A model generated the notes under the pieces. The model was not told the DNA's origin. It searched no databases and saw only the letters and a list, made by a program, of their open reading frames with translations. Positions 1 through 5,751 of a stretch of 5,751 nucleotides of DNA are shown one piece after another (the stretch's first letter is position 1; each line of letters opens with the position of its first letter). The DNA is taken from contig JAEWRS010000048.1 in the NCBI GenBank assembly GCA_023398855.1, positions 1-5,751 of the forward strand. Reading direction: 5' to 3'. The translations under genes and the position numbers were made by a program. This DNA is from Bacillota bacterium. Lineage in GTDB: Bacteria > Bacillota > Clostridia > Lachnospirales > Lachnospiraceae.

Positions 1-422
1 TCATAAAAGACATCAAACGGGAAGTCACCTACGACCAGTCACGGTTTGACCTGGCTTTTCAGGCGGTGATTTCTCATAAAGATAAAGTGAGCCAGGAGAA
101 TATTTCTGCATTTATGGAAGTAAAAGGTGTTACTCTGGAAGAACACGGCCTTGCCATGTTTCCTGATGCTCCCACATTACGGGGAGTCAAGCACATTCAG
201 GAGCTTATCAATGCCCACAGGGAGGGATATGAGGCTTTCATTCTGTTTGTCATACAGATGAAGGGAATGGAGGCATTTACCCCTAATAAAAGAACTCATC
301 CGGAATTTGCGGAAGCATTAAAAAGGGCAGATGAGGCGGGGGTCCATGTATTAGCTTATGACTGCACAGTTACCGAGGATTCTCTTGTCCTGGATATTCC
401 CATCCCGGTTTATCTTGTCTGA
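1..422 (+). CDS. sfsA: SfsA family protein, C-terminal part (5' end outside window)
   Basis: The frame is open from base 3 to a TGA at 420-422, giving 139 visible residues. Full SfsA proteins are usually about 230-240 residues, so the N-terminal OB-fold part lies outside the window. The visible part covers the C-terminal domain, which has a restriction-endonuclease-like fold in this family. It shows the expected motifs: SRFD near visible residues 13-16, then EVKGVTL, FPDAPTLRG followed by KH, and LFVIQ, PNKRTHPEFA and AYDC further on. The spaced Asp and ExK match the PD-(D/E)xK pattern. SfsA was named for stimulating maltose fermentation in E. coli; nucleic-acid binding has been reported, but its precise biochemical role is unsettled. 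An in-frame GTG at 66 is not the start, because strongly SfsA-like sequence precedes it. The gene converges on the - strand operon and ends just before a strong terminator. Confidence 0.93.
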   Translation, partial: IKDIKREVTYDQSRFDLAFQAVISHKDKVSQENISAFMEVKGVTLEEHGLAMFPDAPTLRGVKHIQELINAHREGYEAFILFVIQMKGMEAFTPNKRTHPEFAEALKRADEAGVHVLAYDCTVTEDSLVLDIPIPVYLV

Positions 423-481
423 CAGATGAAGAAGGGGCTTTGAGTATGTCATATCAGTCAGGCCACTCTACAGCTGCAACA

Positions 482-537
482 AAAGAAGATGCACCTTTTT
501 CAGACTTTGAAAGTCAGTAAAAAGTGCATCTTTTTTT
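482..537. terminator. Intrinsic terminator between convergent sfsA and the TPM gene
   Basis: A long hairpin has outer arms AAGATGCAC (486-494) and GTGCATCTT (524-532). The pairing continues through TTTTT/AAAAA past one unpaired C, and a separate inner stem GACTT-tga-AAGTC caps it. On the + strand seven T residues (531-537) follow, overlapping the base of the stem, as expected for Rho-independent termination of sfsA. On the - strand the same stem is followed by a weaker tract (TCTTCTTTTG), so it may also end the ydjI-G-H transcript. It is the only strong terminator seen in the 154-bp gap between the two convergent stop codons. Confidence 0.85.
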
Positions 538-576
538 AAGGCCGCCTTATTGTTCTTTAACAAGGCTACTATTTTT

Positions 577-1485
577 CTAAAATTTCCTTCCTCCGCCTCC
601 CATGGTACGGCCGGAAGAGGTATGGGTGGTGCTCCTGCCTCCGGAGGAAAAACCGCCGCCAGATCCGCCGTTTCCCTGATTCCTGGGCACAATTACAAAG
701 GTCACCGTTTTGTTAATTAAGTTGTCTGACTGGTCCGAATAACGGAACTGACTGGCTGCCCGGTAGGCCATCAGTGAATTCCTGGCTCCGCCTCTCTCCC
801 TTTTCATGGAATACCGGCTGACCACACCACCGCAGGCGGTCCCTGCCGCCACAAGCCCTGCAAGAACAGCCAGAGCTGCTTCATACCAGCGGATGCTGCG
901 GTAGACGCTTATTTTCCCCGTTTCCTTATCGTAATTATACTGTCCGCCCGGAATTCCTGCCCTGTAGTATTTTGACACACCATTGAGGAAGCTTTGGGCA
1001 CAGGCACCATAATTCTCACTGCTGATCTGGTCATAAGCATCATCCAGGATGGCATTCCAGCGTTTATCTGTTAAAAACCGGTTCATGGCTCCCACGGGAA
1101 GGATGTACAGCTCCCGGTTATCCATATCTATGAGGAATAATACACCATTGTAATTCTTTCCCACTCCAAAGGACCCGCTGATGTAAAAATCCTCCGCATA
1201 TTCTCCAGCTGTTTTTCCGCCTGTCTGATCTGTGGTTTTGACCACCACATCCATGTTCATTTCTTTTCTCATAGCCTGAATCTGAGTTTCAAGCGTCTCT
1301 GTTTCCTCTTTCGAAAAAAGCCCGGCATCATCATATACCCGTGTTTTTTCAGAAGCCTCTCTCACGCCCCCGGCTTTGGCAAACGCCTCCATATCACCGG
1401 AAAGGATTGAAAAAACCAGAAAAAATGCTGACAGAAAAACACATCCCCGGCTAATGCAAAGAATCAGTCTGTTCATCTTTATCAT
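577..1485 (-). CDS. ydjH: TPM-domain membrane protein (YdjH-like)
   Basis: The protein has 302 residues. A basic N-terminus leads into a hydrophobic segment (about 11-29), then an Ala-Phe-Ala site near residue 36 that could be cut by signal peptidase I or left as an anchor. Residues about 50-173 form a TPM (TLP18.3/Psb32/MOLO-1) domain: VYDDAGLFS at the start, then a helical stretch, DVVVKTTD, and NYNGVLFLIDMDNRELYI. A second membrane segment lies at about 201-223, followed by a basic cytoplasmic-type region and a Gly/Ser/Thr-rich tail from about 271 ending in GGGGRKF. Such tails are typical of TPM membrane proteins. The ATG overlaps the upstream stop as ATGA, with GGGG at 1494-1497 as a modest Shine-Dalgarno 8 bases upstream. 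An ATG three codons later is possible but has no better site. In B. subtilis, YdjH partners YdjG in the membrane. The molecular activity of the TPM domain here is unknown. Confidence 0.85.
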   Translation of the reverse strand: MIKMNRLILCISRGCVFLSAFFLVFSILSGDMEAFAKAGGVREASEKTRVYDDAGLFSKEETETLETQIQAMRKEMNMDVVVKTTDQTGGKTAGEYAEDFYISGSFGVGKNYNGVLFLIDMDNRELYILPVGAMNRFLTDKRWNAILDDAYDQISSENYGACAQSFLNGVSKYYRAGIPGGQYNYDKETGKISVYRSIRWYEAALAVLAGLVAAGTACGGVVSRYSMKRERGGARNSLMAYRAASQFRYSDQSDNLINKTVTFVIVPRNQGNGGSGGGFSSGGRSTTHTSSGRTMGGGGRKF

Positions 1486-2552
1486 ATCAGATACCCCACA
1501 ATCAGCATGGCAAGAAAAACGGGCAGGAATATTTCCACAAACAAAAGCATCAGTTTATTCCGGTCTACAGGAAGCTTGCCGCATACCTTGCCGGTCTGCC
1601 CGTTTACCGTGAAGTAATACATCTGATCCTTACCTCCGTCATGGTATGTAAGAGTCCAGACGGGCAAAAGGGCATACTCCCACTTCTCTTCCTTCAGACG
1701 GATGGATTGATTCTGCACTCTCACAGAATCATAGGATGTAATGCTGTTTTTCAAGGAATCCTCAGCAAACTGCCGCACCTCAGACTTTACATCCTCAGCA
1801 AATTCCTGTTCCCCCATGTCCCGCCGCTCCGCTACAAAGCCGGAAAGATAGCCCATGGTAAATGGCTTCATCTTCTCCGTCTCATAAGGCAGCACGCCTT
1901 CCACCAGCTCCCGGTTGGACTTTTTCAAGGCATTCCGGGGAACGAATTTCACGGGCATGGAACCTTCCCTGCGCACCTCATAGGTCTGGGTTTCCGTATA
2001 GCGGCGGTCCCCGCTCACCCAGATCCGCAGGCGATCCGCCCTTGCATCCAGGCTTCCCTCTGTTCTGCAGCTGTAGAGCATGTAAGGGAAGTATACGCCG
2101 GAGATCTTTTGGATCTGGTCTTCACTGTAGAAGGCCTTTGGCACAAACCGCTTCTTTTTCATCCAAAGCTCAAAGATCTCCACTGCCCGTTTCTTTTCCA
2201 AGGCAAACGGAATCACATAATCCGGATGAAACTCTCCGGAAAGCCGTCCTGAAAGAATCACCGGGTTATGGCAATAGTAGCAAAAGGTTGCTGCTGTTGT
2301 ATCATCCGTCACGATTTCGGCACCGCAGCTTGGGCAGGTATAAAGCACAGGCTCTCCGCTCTTTTTCTCTGCCTTCTGCTTCTCCTGCTCCCTGTTTTGC
2401 TTTTCAGCCGGCTGCACTTGCGGCTCTCCGTCTTCTGTTTCTTTCTGGAAGAATTCTGATAAACAGTATTCGCAGGCATACTTCTGCTTTTTCGGATCAA
2501 AGATAAGCGGCCCGCCGCAATTTGGACATTTATAACTTATGATCTCACTCAT
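1482..2552 (-). CDS. ydjG: Double zinc-ribbon protein with C-terminal membrane anchor (YdjG-like)
   Basis: The chosen start gives 356 residues beginning MSEIISYKCPNC. The open frame continues nine codons upstream to 2579, but the ATG at 2552-2550 is preferred. It forms an ATGA overlap with the SPFH stop, and it places the first zinc ribbon at the usual N-terminal position. Zinc ribbon 1 uses Cys9, Cys12, Cys27 and Cys30. A Glu/Lys/Gln-rich linker (about 36-67) leads to zinc ribbon 2, with Cys73, Cys76, Cys91 and Cys94. The large middle region (about 100-325) has no motif I can assign. The last 23 residues (334-356) are hydrophobic and end at the C-terminus, so the protein is probably tail-anchored with its zinc ribbons in the cytoplasm. 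Its Shine-Dalgarno is weak and poorly spaced, so translation probably depends on coupling to the SPFH gene. It is often annotated as a TFIIB-type zinc-ribbon protein, but no role in transcription is implied. Confidence 0.87.
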   Translation of the reverse strand: MSEIISYKCPNCGGPLIFDPKKQKYACEYCLSEFFQKETEDGEPQVQPAEKQNREQEKQKAEKKSGEPVLYTCPSCGAEIVTDDTTAATFCYYCHNPVILSGRLSGEFHPDYVIPFALEKKRAVEIFELWMKKKRFVPKAFYSEDQIQKISGVYFPYMLYSCRTEGSLDARADRLRIWVSGDRRYTETQTYEVRREGSMPVKFVPRNALKKSNRELVEGVLPYETEKMKPFTMGYLSGFVAERRDMGEQEFAEDVKSEVRQFAEDSLKNSITSYDSVRVQNQSIRLKEEKWEYALLPVWTLTYHDGGKDQMYYFTVNGQTGKVCGKLPVDRNKLMLLFVEIFLPVFLAMLIVGYLI

Positions 2553-3757
2553 GGTCTTGGTTTTCCACACTCCGAACAAAATCTGCCATTGTTTACAGTT
2601 TTACACTCACATGTCCACGTTCCTTCAGGCTTTTGGTTCCCGCACTCCGGACAAAATCTGCCTGTATTTACACTTCCGCAGCTGCAGGTCCAGGAGTTTC
2701 CTCCATCGGGCTTACTTTCTGCGCCTGGTGACGGCCCTGCTCCGGTATTTCCCTGCTGGGCGCGGTTCATCTGCATCTGCTGTAAATTAGAGCCTGAGGC
2801 TGCTCCCATAAAGCCGCCGCCGGTGTTCATTCCCATGTTCATTCCCATAAATCCTGCCATAGAACCGTTAGAGTTGCTTCCTGCCGCTTCTAAGCCTCTT
2901 GCCACAGATCCCTGAACATAGCCTTCCCTGACGCCGGGATCGCTTAACATGGCCCCCTGGTTGCGCATATGGATCAGTTCTTTTGATTCCTCATCATAGG
3001 AAATGCTGGCAATTCCAACGGACTGGATTTCCATTCCCCTCTGGTCCTTCCACTGGTCGTCAAGGACGTCAGCCATATACTGTCCCAGCTCTCTTCCTTT
3101 GGAGGCCACATAGGAGATCCGGATTCCGTCAGCTGACATCTGGTTGATTGACGACTGAAGGGCCTCTAAGAACTCAGATAAATACTGGGCGTTAATATCA
3201 TCCACCTCGACCCTGGAAGCATTTTTCGGTATGACTTCCCCATAAAACAGCAGAGGATCTGTCACCTTGATGGAATATGCTCCGTGGGCCCGCAAGAACA
3301 ATTCTGCATTGTAAAACTGATCAAAATAATTGATGGGATTGGGAGTTCCGAATTTGATACCTTTGATTTCCTGTAAATTAATGAAATACACTCTCTGAGA
3401 TGTGGGAGTCTGACCACCGAAACGAATCCTGTCAAAGGATTCCTGTAATGCCTCTCCGAACTGACCGTTAAAAAGAGAGGGAAGGGAAGAATTTTTCACC
3501 GTAAAGTAGCCTGGTTCCCCGGTATAGTCGATCACCTTTCCCCCATCCACCAGAATCATGAACTGATTGGGGTAAACATGGATGACAGAACCATCGGATA
3601 TGGTGTAATCCGTGCTTTTCGTATTGGATCCTTTCCTGACTTTGACTCCGCTTGCAAATACGGTCTGGTCTCCCATATTGCCTGCTTCTATCACTTCAAG
3701 CCACTGATCTGCCAGTGAACCTCCTATTGCCGCAGTAAGCGCCTTAACAATTCCCAT
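2549..3757 (-). CDS. ydjI: SPFH-domain protein with two C-terminal zinc ribbons (YdjI-like)
   Basis: The protein has 402 residues and belongs to the bacterial SPFH group sometimes called virion core protein-like. A short amphipathic N-terminus without a clear membrane helix is followed by the SPFH region (about 25-260), including the stretches VYPNQFMILVDGGKV and EIKGIKFGTPNPI. Residues about 296-320 are Met/Gly-rich (MGMNMGMNTGGG), followed by a Gln/Asn/Gly/Pro-rich linker. Two near-identical zinc ribbons with CxC-x8-CxxC spacing end the protein: Cys358/360/369/372 and Cys383/385/394/397. The start has an excellent AGGAGG 7 bases upstream. In B. subtilis, YdjI is recruited to the membrane by YdjG/YdjH and is needed to bring PspA there. 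Here it is the first gene of the block, overlapping the next gene by 4 bases. A stress-linked membrane scaffold role is inferred from family and context. Confidence 0.9.
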   Translation of the reverse strand: MGIVKALTAAIGGSLADQWLEVIEAGNMGDQTVFASGVKVRKGSNTKSTDYTISDGSVIHVYPNQFMILVDGGKVIDYTGEPGYFTVKNSSLPSLFNGQFGEALQESFDRIRFGGQTPTSQRVYFINLQEIKGIKFGTPNPINYFDQFYNAELFLRAHGAYSIKVTDPLLFYGEVIPKNASRVEVDDINAQYLSEFLEALQSSINQMSADGIRISYVASKGRELGQYMADVLDDQWKDQRGMEIQSVGIASISYDEESKELIHMRNQGAMLSDPGVREGYVQGSVARGLEAAGSNSNGSMAGFMGMNMGMNTGGGFMGAASGSNLQQMQMNRAQQGNTGAGPSPGAESKPDGGNSWTCSCGSVNTGRFCPECGNQKPEGTWTCECKTVNNGRFCSECGKPRP

Positions 3758-3764
3758 GTTATTT

Positions 3765-3770
3765 CCTCCT
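3765..3770 (-). promoter_or_regulatory. Ribosome binding site of the SPFH gene
   Basis: AGGAGG on the - strand lies 7 bases before the ATG at 3757-3755. It is the only consensus ribosome binding site of the three-gene block. The two downstream genes have weaker sites and start within the preceding stop codon, so this site probably sets translation of the whole block. Confidence 0.88.
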
Positions 3771-3791
3771 AATCAATTTTATTTACCTGAC

Positions 3792-3843
3792 CGTCATTCG
3801 CCGTTCGCGCCGATGAGCAAGCTCATCTTCGCTCTCTTTCGCT
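3792..3843. repeat. 52-bp direct repeat, copy 1
   Basis: This stretch is identical over 52 bases to 3872-3923, 80 bases away. The core is a 16-bp near-palindrome (3812-3827), GATGAGC-aa-GCTCATC. It is flanked by TTCGC pentamers at 3797, 3804, 3828 and 3838, two on each side. It lies in the leader between nfo and the SPFH gene and carries no reading frame of note. It could be a REP-like or MITE-derived interspersed element or a protein-binding site; the sequence alone does not decide. Confidence 0.92.
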
Positions 3844-3852
3844 ATTATATCA
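3844..3852 (-). promoter_or_regulatory. Candidate extended -10 promoter for the SPFH operon
   Basis: On the - strand the sequence reads TGATATAAT, a perfect extended -10 (TGnTATAAT). No TTGACA-like -35 is found at 15-18 bases, which extended -10 promoters can tolerate. Initiation would fall within repeat copy 1, giving a leader of about 80 bases that contains the repeat hairpin before the SPFH start. No SigW-type motif was recognised. Confidence 0.45.
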
Positions 3853-3870
3853 TGAACCTGCGGTTCTTGA
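3850..3870. repeat. Hairpin between the two repeat copies
   Basis: TCATGAACC-tgc-GGTTCTTGA pairs at 8 of 9 positions around a 3-base loop. It fills most of the 28-base spacer between the two 52-bp repeats and overlaps the TG of the candidate extended -10. No T-run follows on either strand, so it does not look like a terminator. Confidence 0.55.
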
Positions 3871-3871
3871 T

Positions 3872-3923
3872 CGTCATTCGCCGTTCGCGCCGATGAGCAA
3901 GCTCATCTTCGCTCTCTTTCGCT
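3872..3923. repeat. 52-bp direct repeat, copy 2
   Basis: This is the second identical copy, with its near-palindrome at 3892-3907 and the same four TTCGC pentamers. On the - strand it is also immediately preceded by TATAAT (3930-3925), but there without the TG extension. It lies 27 bases beyond the nfo stop codon, so it falls in the nfo 3' untranslated region. Perfect identity between non-coding copies points to recent duplication, gene conversion or selection on the element. Confidence 0.92.
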
Positions 3924-3950
3924 CATTATACTACACCATGAGGCGGTTTG

Positions 3951-4778
3951 CTATACAGTACCTTTCATCATGGCGATTTCTTTGGCATATCCGGGAAGGT
4001 CATTGGGTGTTTCTAAGTAAAAGGGTAAGTCCTTTAAGGCTGGGTGAACCGTGATCCGCTTCAAAGCTTCAAATCCGATAAATCCTTCGCCGATCTTTGC
4101 GTGGCGGTCCTTGTGTGCGCCCAGGGGATTCTGGCTGTCATTTAAATGAATGGCCTTTAACTTATGAAGCCCGATGACACGGTCAAACCGGTTTAAAACA
4201 CCATCTAAATCCCCCACAATGTCGTAGCCTCCATCCCATATGTGGCAGGTATCCAGACACACTCCCATTTGCTCCCTTTGATCCACCCGGTCCAGGATTT
4301 CCTTAAGCTCTTCAAATTCCCTTCCAATCTCGCTGCCCTTTCCTGCCATGGTCTCCAAAAGCACGGTAGTGTGAAACTGAGGCGTCAGAACCTGATTAAG
4401 CATATCCGCTATAAAACGGATTCCCGTTTCAGTTCCCTGGCCCACATGGCTTCCCGGGTGGAAATTATAGCAGTTTCCCGGAGTGTATTCCATTCGTTCC
4501 AGGTCATCCCGCATCGTGTCTCTGGCAAGAGTACGAAGCCCTTCATCTGGAGAACAGGCATTAAGCGTATAGGGGGCATGGGCCAGAATTTTCTGTATTC
4601 CATATTCCCTGGCAAAGTCTAAATACCGGTTTACATCCTCAGGGTTCATGGCCTTGGCCTTGGTCCCCCTGGGATTTCTGGTAAAAAACTGAAAGGTATT
4701 GGCATCAATGTTCACAGCCTCCTTCCCCATGGCATAATAACCTTTTGCGGAAGACAGATGACATCCGATCGTCAGCAT
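3951..4778 (-). CDS. nfo: Deoxyribonuclease IV (endonuclease IV, AP endonuclease family 2)
   Basis: The 275-residue protein is a full-length Nfo, close to the usual 280. The enzyme cleaves DNA 5' of abasic sites and removes 3' blocking groups in base excision repair, using a TIM barrel with three zinc ions. All expected metal ligands are visible by motif: His67, His107 (in FHPGSH), Glu142 (LLETMAGKG), Asp176 and His179 ([13 protein letters not shown]), His211 (HLNDS), Asp224 and His226 ([14 protein letters not shown]) and Glu256 (LETPND). The start ATG has AGGAGG 5 bases upstream. That site lies in the 12-bp gap after the permease stop, so nfo is probably cotranscribed with the ABC transporter. 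No terminator is evident after its TAG stop, so readthrough into the SPFH operon is possible. Confidence 0.97.
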   Translation of the reverse strand: MLTIGCHLSSAKGYYAMGKEAVNIDANTFQFFTRNPRGTKAKAMNPEDVNRYLDFAREYGIQKILAHAPYTLNACSPDEGLRTLARDTMRDDLERMEYTPGNCYNFHPGSHVGQGTETGIRFIADMLNQVLTPQFHTTVLLETMAGKGSEIGREFEELKEILDRVDQREQMGVCLDTCHIWDGGYDIVGDLDGVLNRFDRVIGLHKLKAIHLNDSQNPLGAHKDRHAKIGEGFIGFEALKRITVHPALKDLPFYLETPNDLPGYAKEIAMMKGTV

Positions 4779-4783
4779 AAGAA

Positions 4784-4789
4784 CCTCCT
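4784..4789 (-). promoter_or_regulatory. Ribosome binding site of nfo
   Basis: AGGAGG lies 5 bases before the nfo ATG, within the 12-bp gap after the permease stop codon. It supports both the nfo start and cotranscription with the permease. Confidence 0.88.
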
Positions 4790-4790
4790 G

Positions 4791-5702
4791 TTATTTTATT
4801 TTAATTTTTTTCCCTTTGGAAGGGCTGATGGCCAGTACTGCGATGAACATGAACACAGCAGCCAGCACCAATTGAATAAAAATGCTCAAGACCACCCAGT
4901 TTTCCATGATAAAGTTATCCGGATGAGGACCAAACCAGCTGTTTAAACTTTTCACTACCTGATTATCTCCTGCCTGACCGTTAATCATAGCATAGAACGT
5001 TGCAGCAGGATTTAACAGAAGAAGATAGAGAAATCCGCCAGAGCTGGTTTGATCAGCCATGCCGCCTACGGACATGGCATAGGCACTGCTCATATTCATC
5101 CGCGCCATGGATAAGGCAAATGCATTGACAGCATAGGTTCCTGCAGCAATGAGGACCAGAACTCCATAGCTGACAACTGTGGCAATGGTGGACCGTTTGA
5201 AGATAGAAGAAAAGCAAATCCCCATACTTCCACAGAGAAGGGCCACTGCTAAATAGCACAAAAGTAAAAGGAGTACATCATAAATCATCACTCCGCCGTA
5301 GACAAAGGATACAGCCAGAAGAGGAAAGCTGGACATAATCAGGATGAACATGGTCCCAAAAGAGGAGGTCAGCTTTCCCCATATGATTTCCCATGGACTC
5401 AGGGTGGTGGTAAGAAGGAGGTCAAGAGTCTGGCGCTCCCGTTCTCCGCTTATGCTCCCTGCCGTCAGGGCAGGCATGATAAACATCAGCATCACAAATT
5501 CCACTGCAGCCACAAACACGTACAAATTGGTAAAGGAAGAATACTGGATCTCAGCTGTCAGCTTCACCCTCTCCACCACGGAGTACATGTTAAGCAGGAC
5601 CACCAAAGCCAGGATGGTATTAAAAAGAGCGAGAATCAGTGCCAGGCGGAAGCTTCTGGCACTGACCATTGTTTCTCTCTTATAAACCGGATTCAATTTC
5701 AT
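4791..5702 (-). CDS. ABC-2 type transporter permease
   Basis: The chosen start gives 303 residues beginning MKLNPVYKRE. An ATG nine codons upstream (5729) has no Shine-Dalgarno, while this one follows AGGCGG by 9 bases, so the shorter form is preferred. About six hydrophobic segments are visible at roughly 19-40, 59-82, 113-137, 142-163, 172-195 and 269-293. Between the second and third lies the typical ABC-2 coupling stretch, GSISGERERQTLDLLL followed by SPWEIIWGKL (about 82-111). A Met/Ser/Gly-rich loop separates segments 5 and 6, and the tail is Lys-rich, consistent with a cytoplasmic C-terminus. This subfamily exports drugs, lipids, polysaccharides or peptides, and the substrate cannot be told from sequence. 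It overlaps the upstream ATPase reading frame by 23 bases and is followed closely by nfo. Confidence 0.9.
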   Translation of the reverse strand: MKLNPVYKRETMVSARSFRLALILALFNTILALVVLLNMYSVVERVKLTAEIQYSSFTNLYVFVAAVEFVMLMFIMPALTAGSISGERERQTLDLLLTTTLSPWEIIWGKLTSSFGTMFILIMSSFPLLAVSFVYGGVMIYDVLLLLLCYLAVALLCGSMGICFSSIFKRSTIATVVSYGVLVLIAAGTYAVNAFALSMARMNMSSAYAMSVGGMADQTSSGGFLYLLLLNPAATFYAMINGQAGDNQVVKSLNSWFGPHPDNFIMENWVVLSIFIQLVLAAVFMFIAVLAISPSKGKKIKIK

Positions 5703-5751
5703 GTACAAGCACCGCCTTTTCTTTATCATGATCCGTGATCTGCATGAACAG
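5680..5751 (-). CDS. Probable ABC transporter ATP-binding protein, last 23 codons
   Basis: The frame is open from the window edge to a TAA at 5682-5680. It encodes a tail starting LFMQITDHDKEKAV and ending EIESGL. An LFMQIT-like segment near the C-terminus resembles the (E)xxFLxLT tail common in ATPases of ABC-2 exporters. Such ATPase genes normally sit directly upstream of the permease, often overlapping it. The Walker and signature motifs lie outside the window, so the assignment rests on position and this short tail. The 23-base overlap with the permease start suggests translational coupling. Confidence 0.6.
   Translation of the reverse strand: MFMQITDHDKEKAVLVHEIESGL
5712..5717 (-). promoter_or_regulatory. 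Ribosome binding site deciding the permease start
   Basis: AGGCGG on the - strand lies 9 bases before the ATG at 5702-5700, inside the end of the ATPase frame. The alternative upstream ATG at 5729 has no comparable site, which favours the shorter permease. Confidence 0.6.

Noticed and set aside
544..566. Second hairpin, GCCTT-att-GTT-cttt-AAC-AAGGC, downstream of the TPM gene
   Set aside because: The stem has a 3-base bulge. On the - strand it is followed by A-rich rather than T-rich sequence, and the stronger hairpin at 482-537 already explains termination.
1641..2252. A 203-codon open frame on the + strand opposite the zinc-ribbon gene
   Set aside because: It lies fully antisense to a well-supported gene, shows no recognisable domain, and has a Pro/His/Leu-rich composition typical of a shadow frame.
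1862..2506. A 214-codon + strand open frame overlapping the same region
   Set aside because: It is antisense to the zinc-ribbon gene, overlaps another shadow frame, and has a Ser/Arg/Pro-rich composition with no family resemblance.
2553..2579. Nine-codon N-terminal extension of the zinc-ribbon protein (MFGVWKTKT)
   Set aside because: The extension lies within the end of the SPFH gene. The ATGA overlap at 2552-2549 and the position of the first Cys pair favour the shorter start.
3812..3827. Repeat palindrome as an nfo transcription terminator
   Set aside because: No T-run follows the stem on the - strand, and the same element is repeated 80 bp away, which fits a repeat family better than a terminator.
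3792..3923. CRISPR array
   Set aside because: There are only two copies, the 52-bp repeat is longer than CRISPR repeats, the 28-bp spacer is itself a hairpin, and no cas genes are nearby.
5703..5729. Nine-codon N-terminal extension of the ABC permease
   Set aside because: No Shine-Dalgarno precedes the upstream ATG, while AGGCGG precedes the internal one. The extension is better explained as the out-of-frame end of the ATPase gene.

Overview
The window looks like chromosomal DNA from a low-to-mid GC Firmicute, most likely a clostridial (Lachnospiraceae-like) species. This is inferred from AGGAGG-type ribosome binding sites, tight same-strand gene packing and the protein families present. No rRNA, tRNA, phage, IS or CRISPR sequence was seen, and the exact organism cannot be named from this stretch.

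Layout from left to right. Positions 1-422 (+ strand) hold the C-terminal part of sfsA. It is followed by a convergent intergenic region with a strong hairpin terminator (about 482-537). All other genes lie on the - strand. Read in their own direction, from high to low coordinates, they are: the last 23 codons of a probable ABC-transporter ATPase (5680-5751), an ABC-2 type permease (4791-5702), deoxyribonuclease IV nfo (3951-4778), a 193-bp intergenic region with two identical 52-bp repeats, and then three genes joined by ATGA overlaps. Those three are an SPFH-domain protein with two C-terminal zinc ribbons (2549-3757), a double-zinc-ribbon protein with a C-terminal membrane anchor (1482-2552), and a TPM-domain membrane protein with a Gly/Ser-rich tail (577-1485).

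The three-gene block matches the YdjI, YdjG and YdjH families of Bacillus subtilis. There they sit in the pspA-ydjGHI operon and link the phage-shock protein PspA to the membrane under envelope stress. Here the SPFH gene comes first and no pspA is present in the window. The block is probably a membrane-stress or membrane-microdomain module, with the YdjG-like and YdjH-like proteins as the membrane anchor and the SPFH protein as the recruited scaffold.

The most unexplained sequence is the repeat pair between nfo and the SPFH gene. Each 52-bp copy has a 16-bp near-palindrome flanked on both sides by TTCGC pentamers and abuts a TATAAT on the - strand. One of these TATAATs is a perfect extended -10 element that could drive the SPFH operon. 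The window is otherwise ordinary chromosomal content, and nothing in it clearly amounts to a new defence or mobile system.
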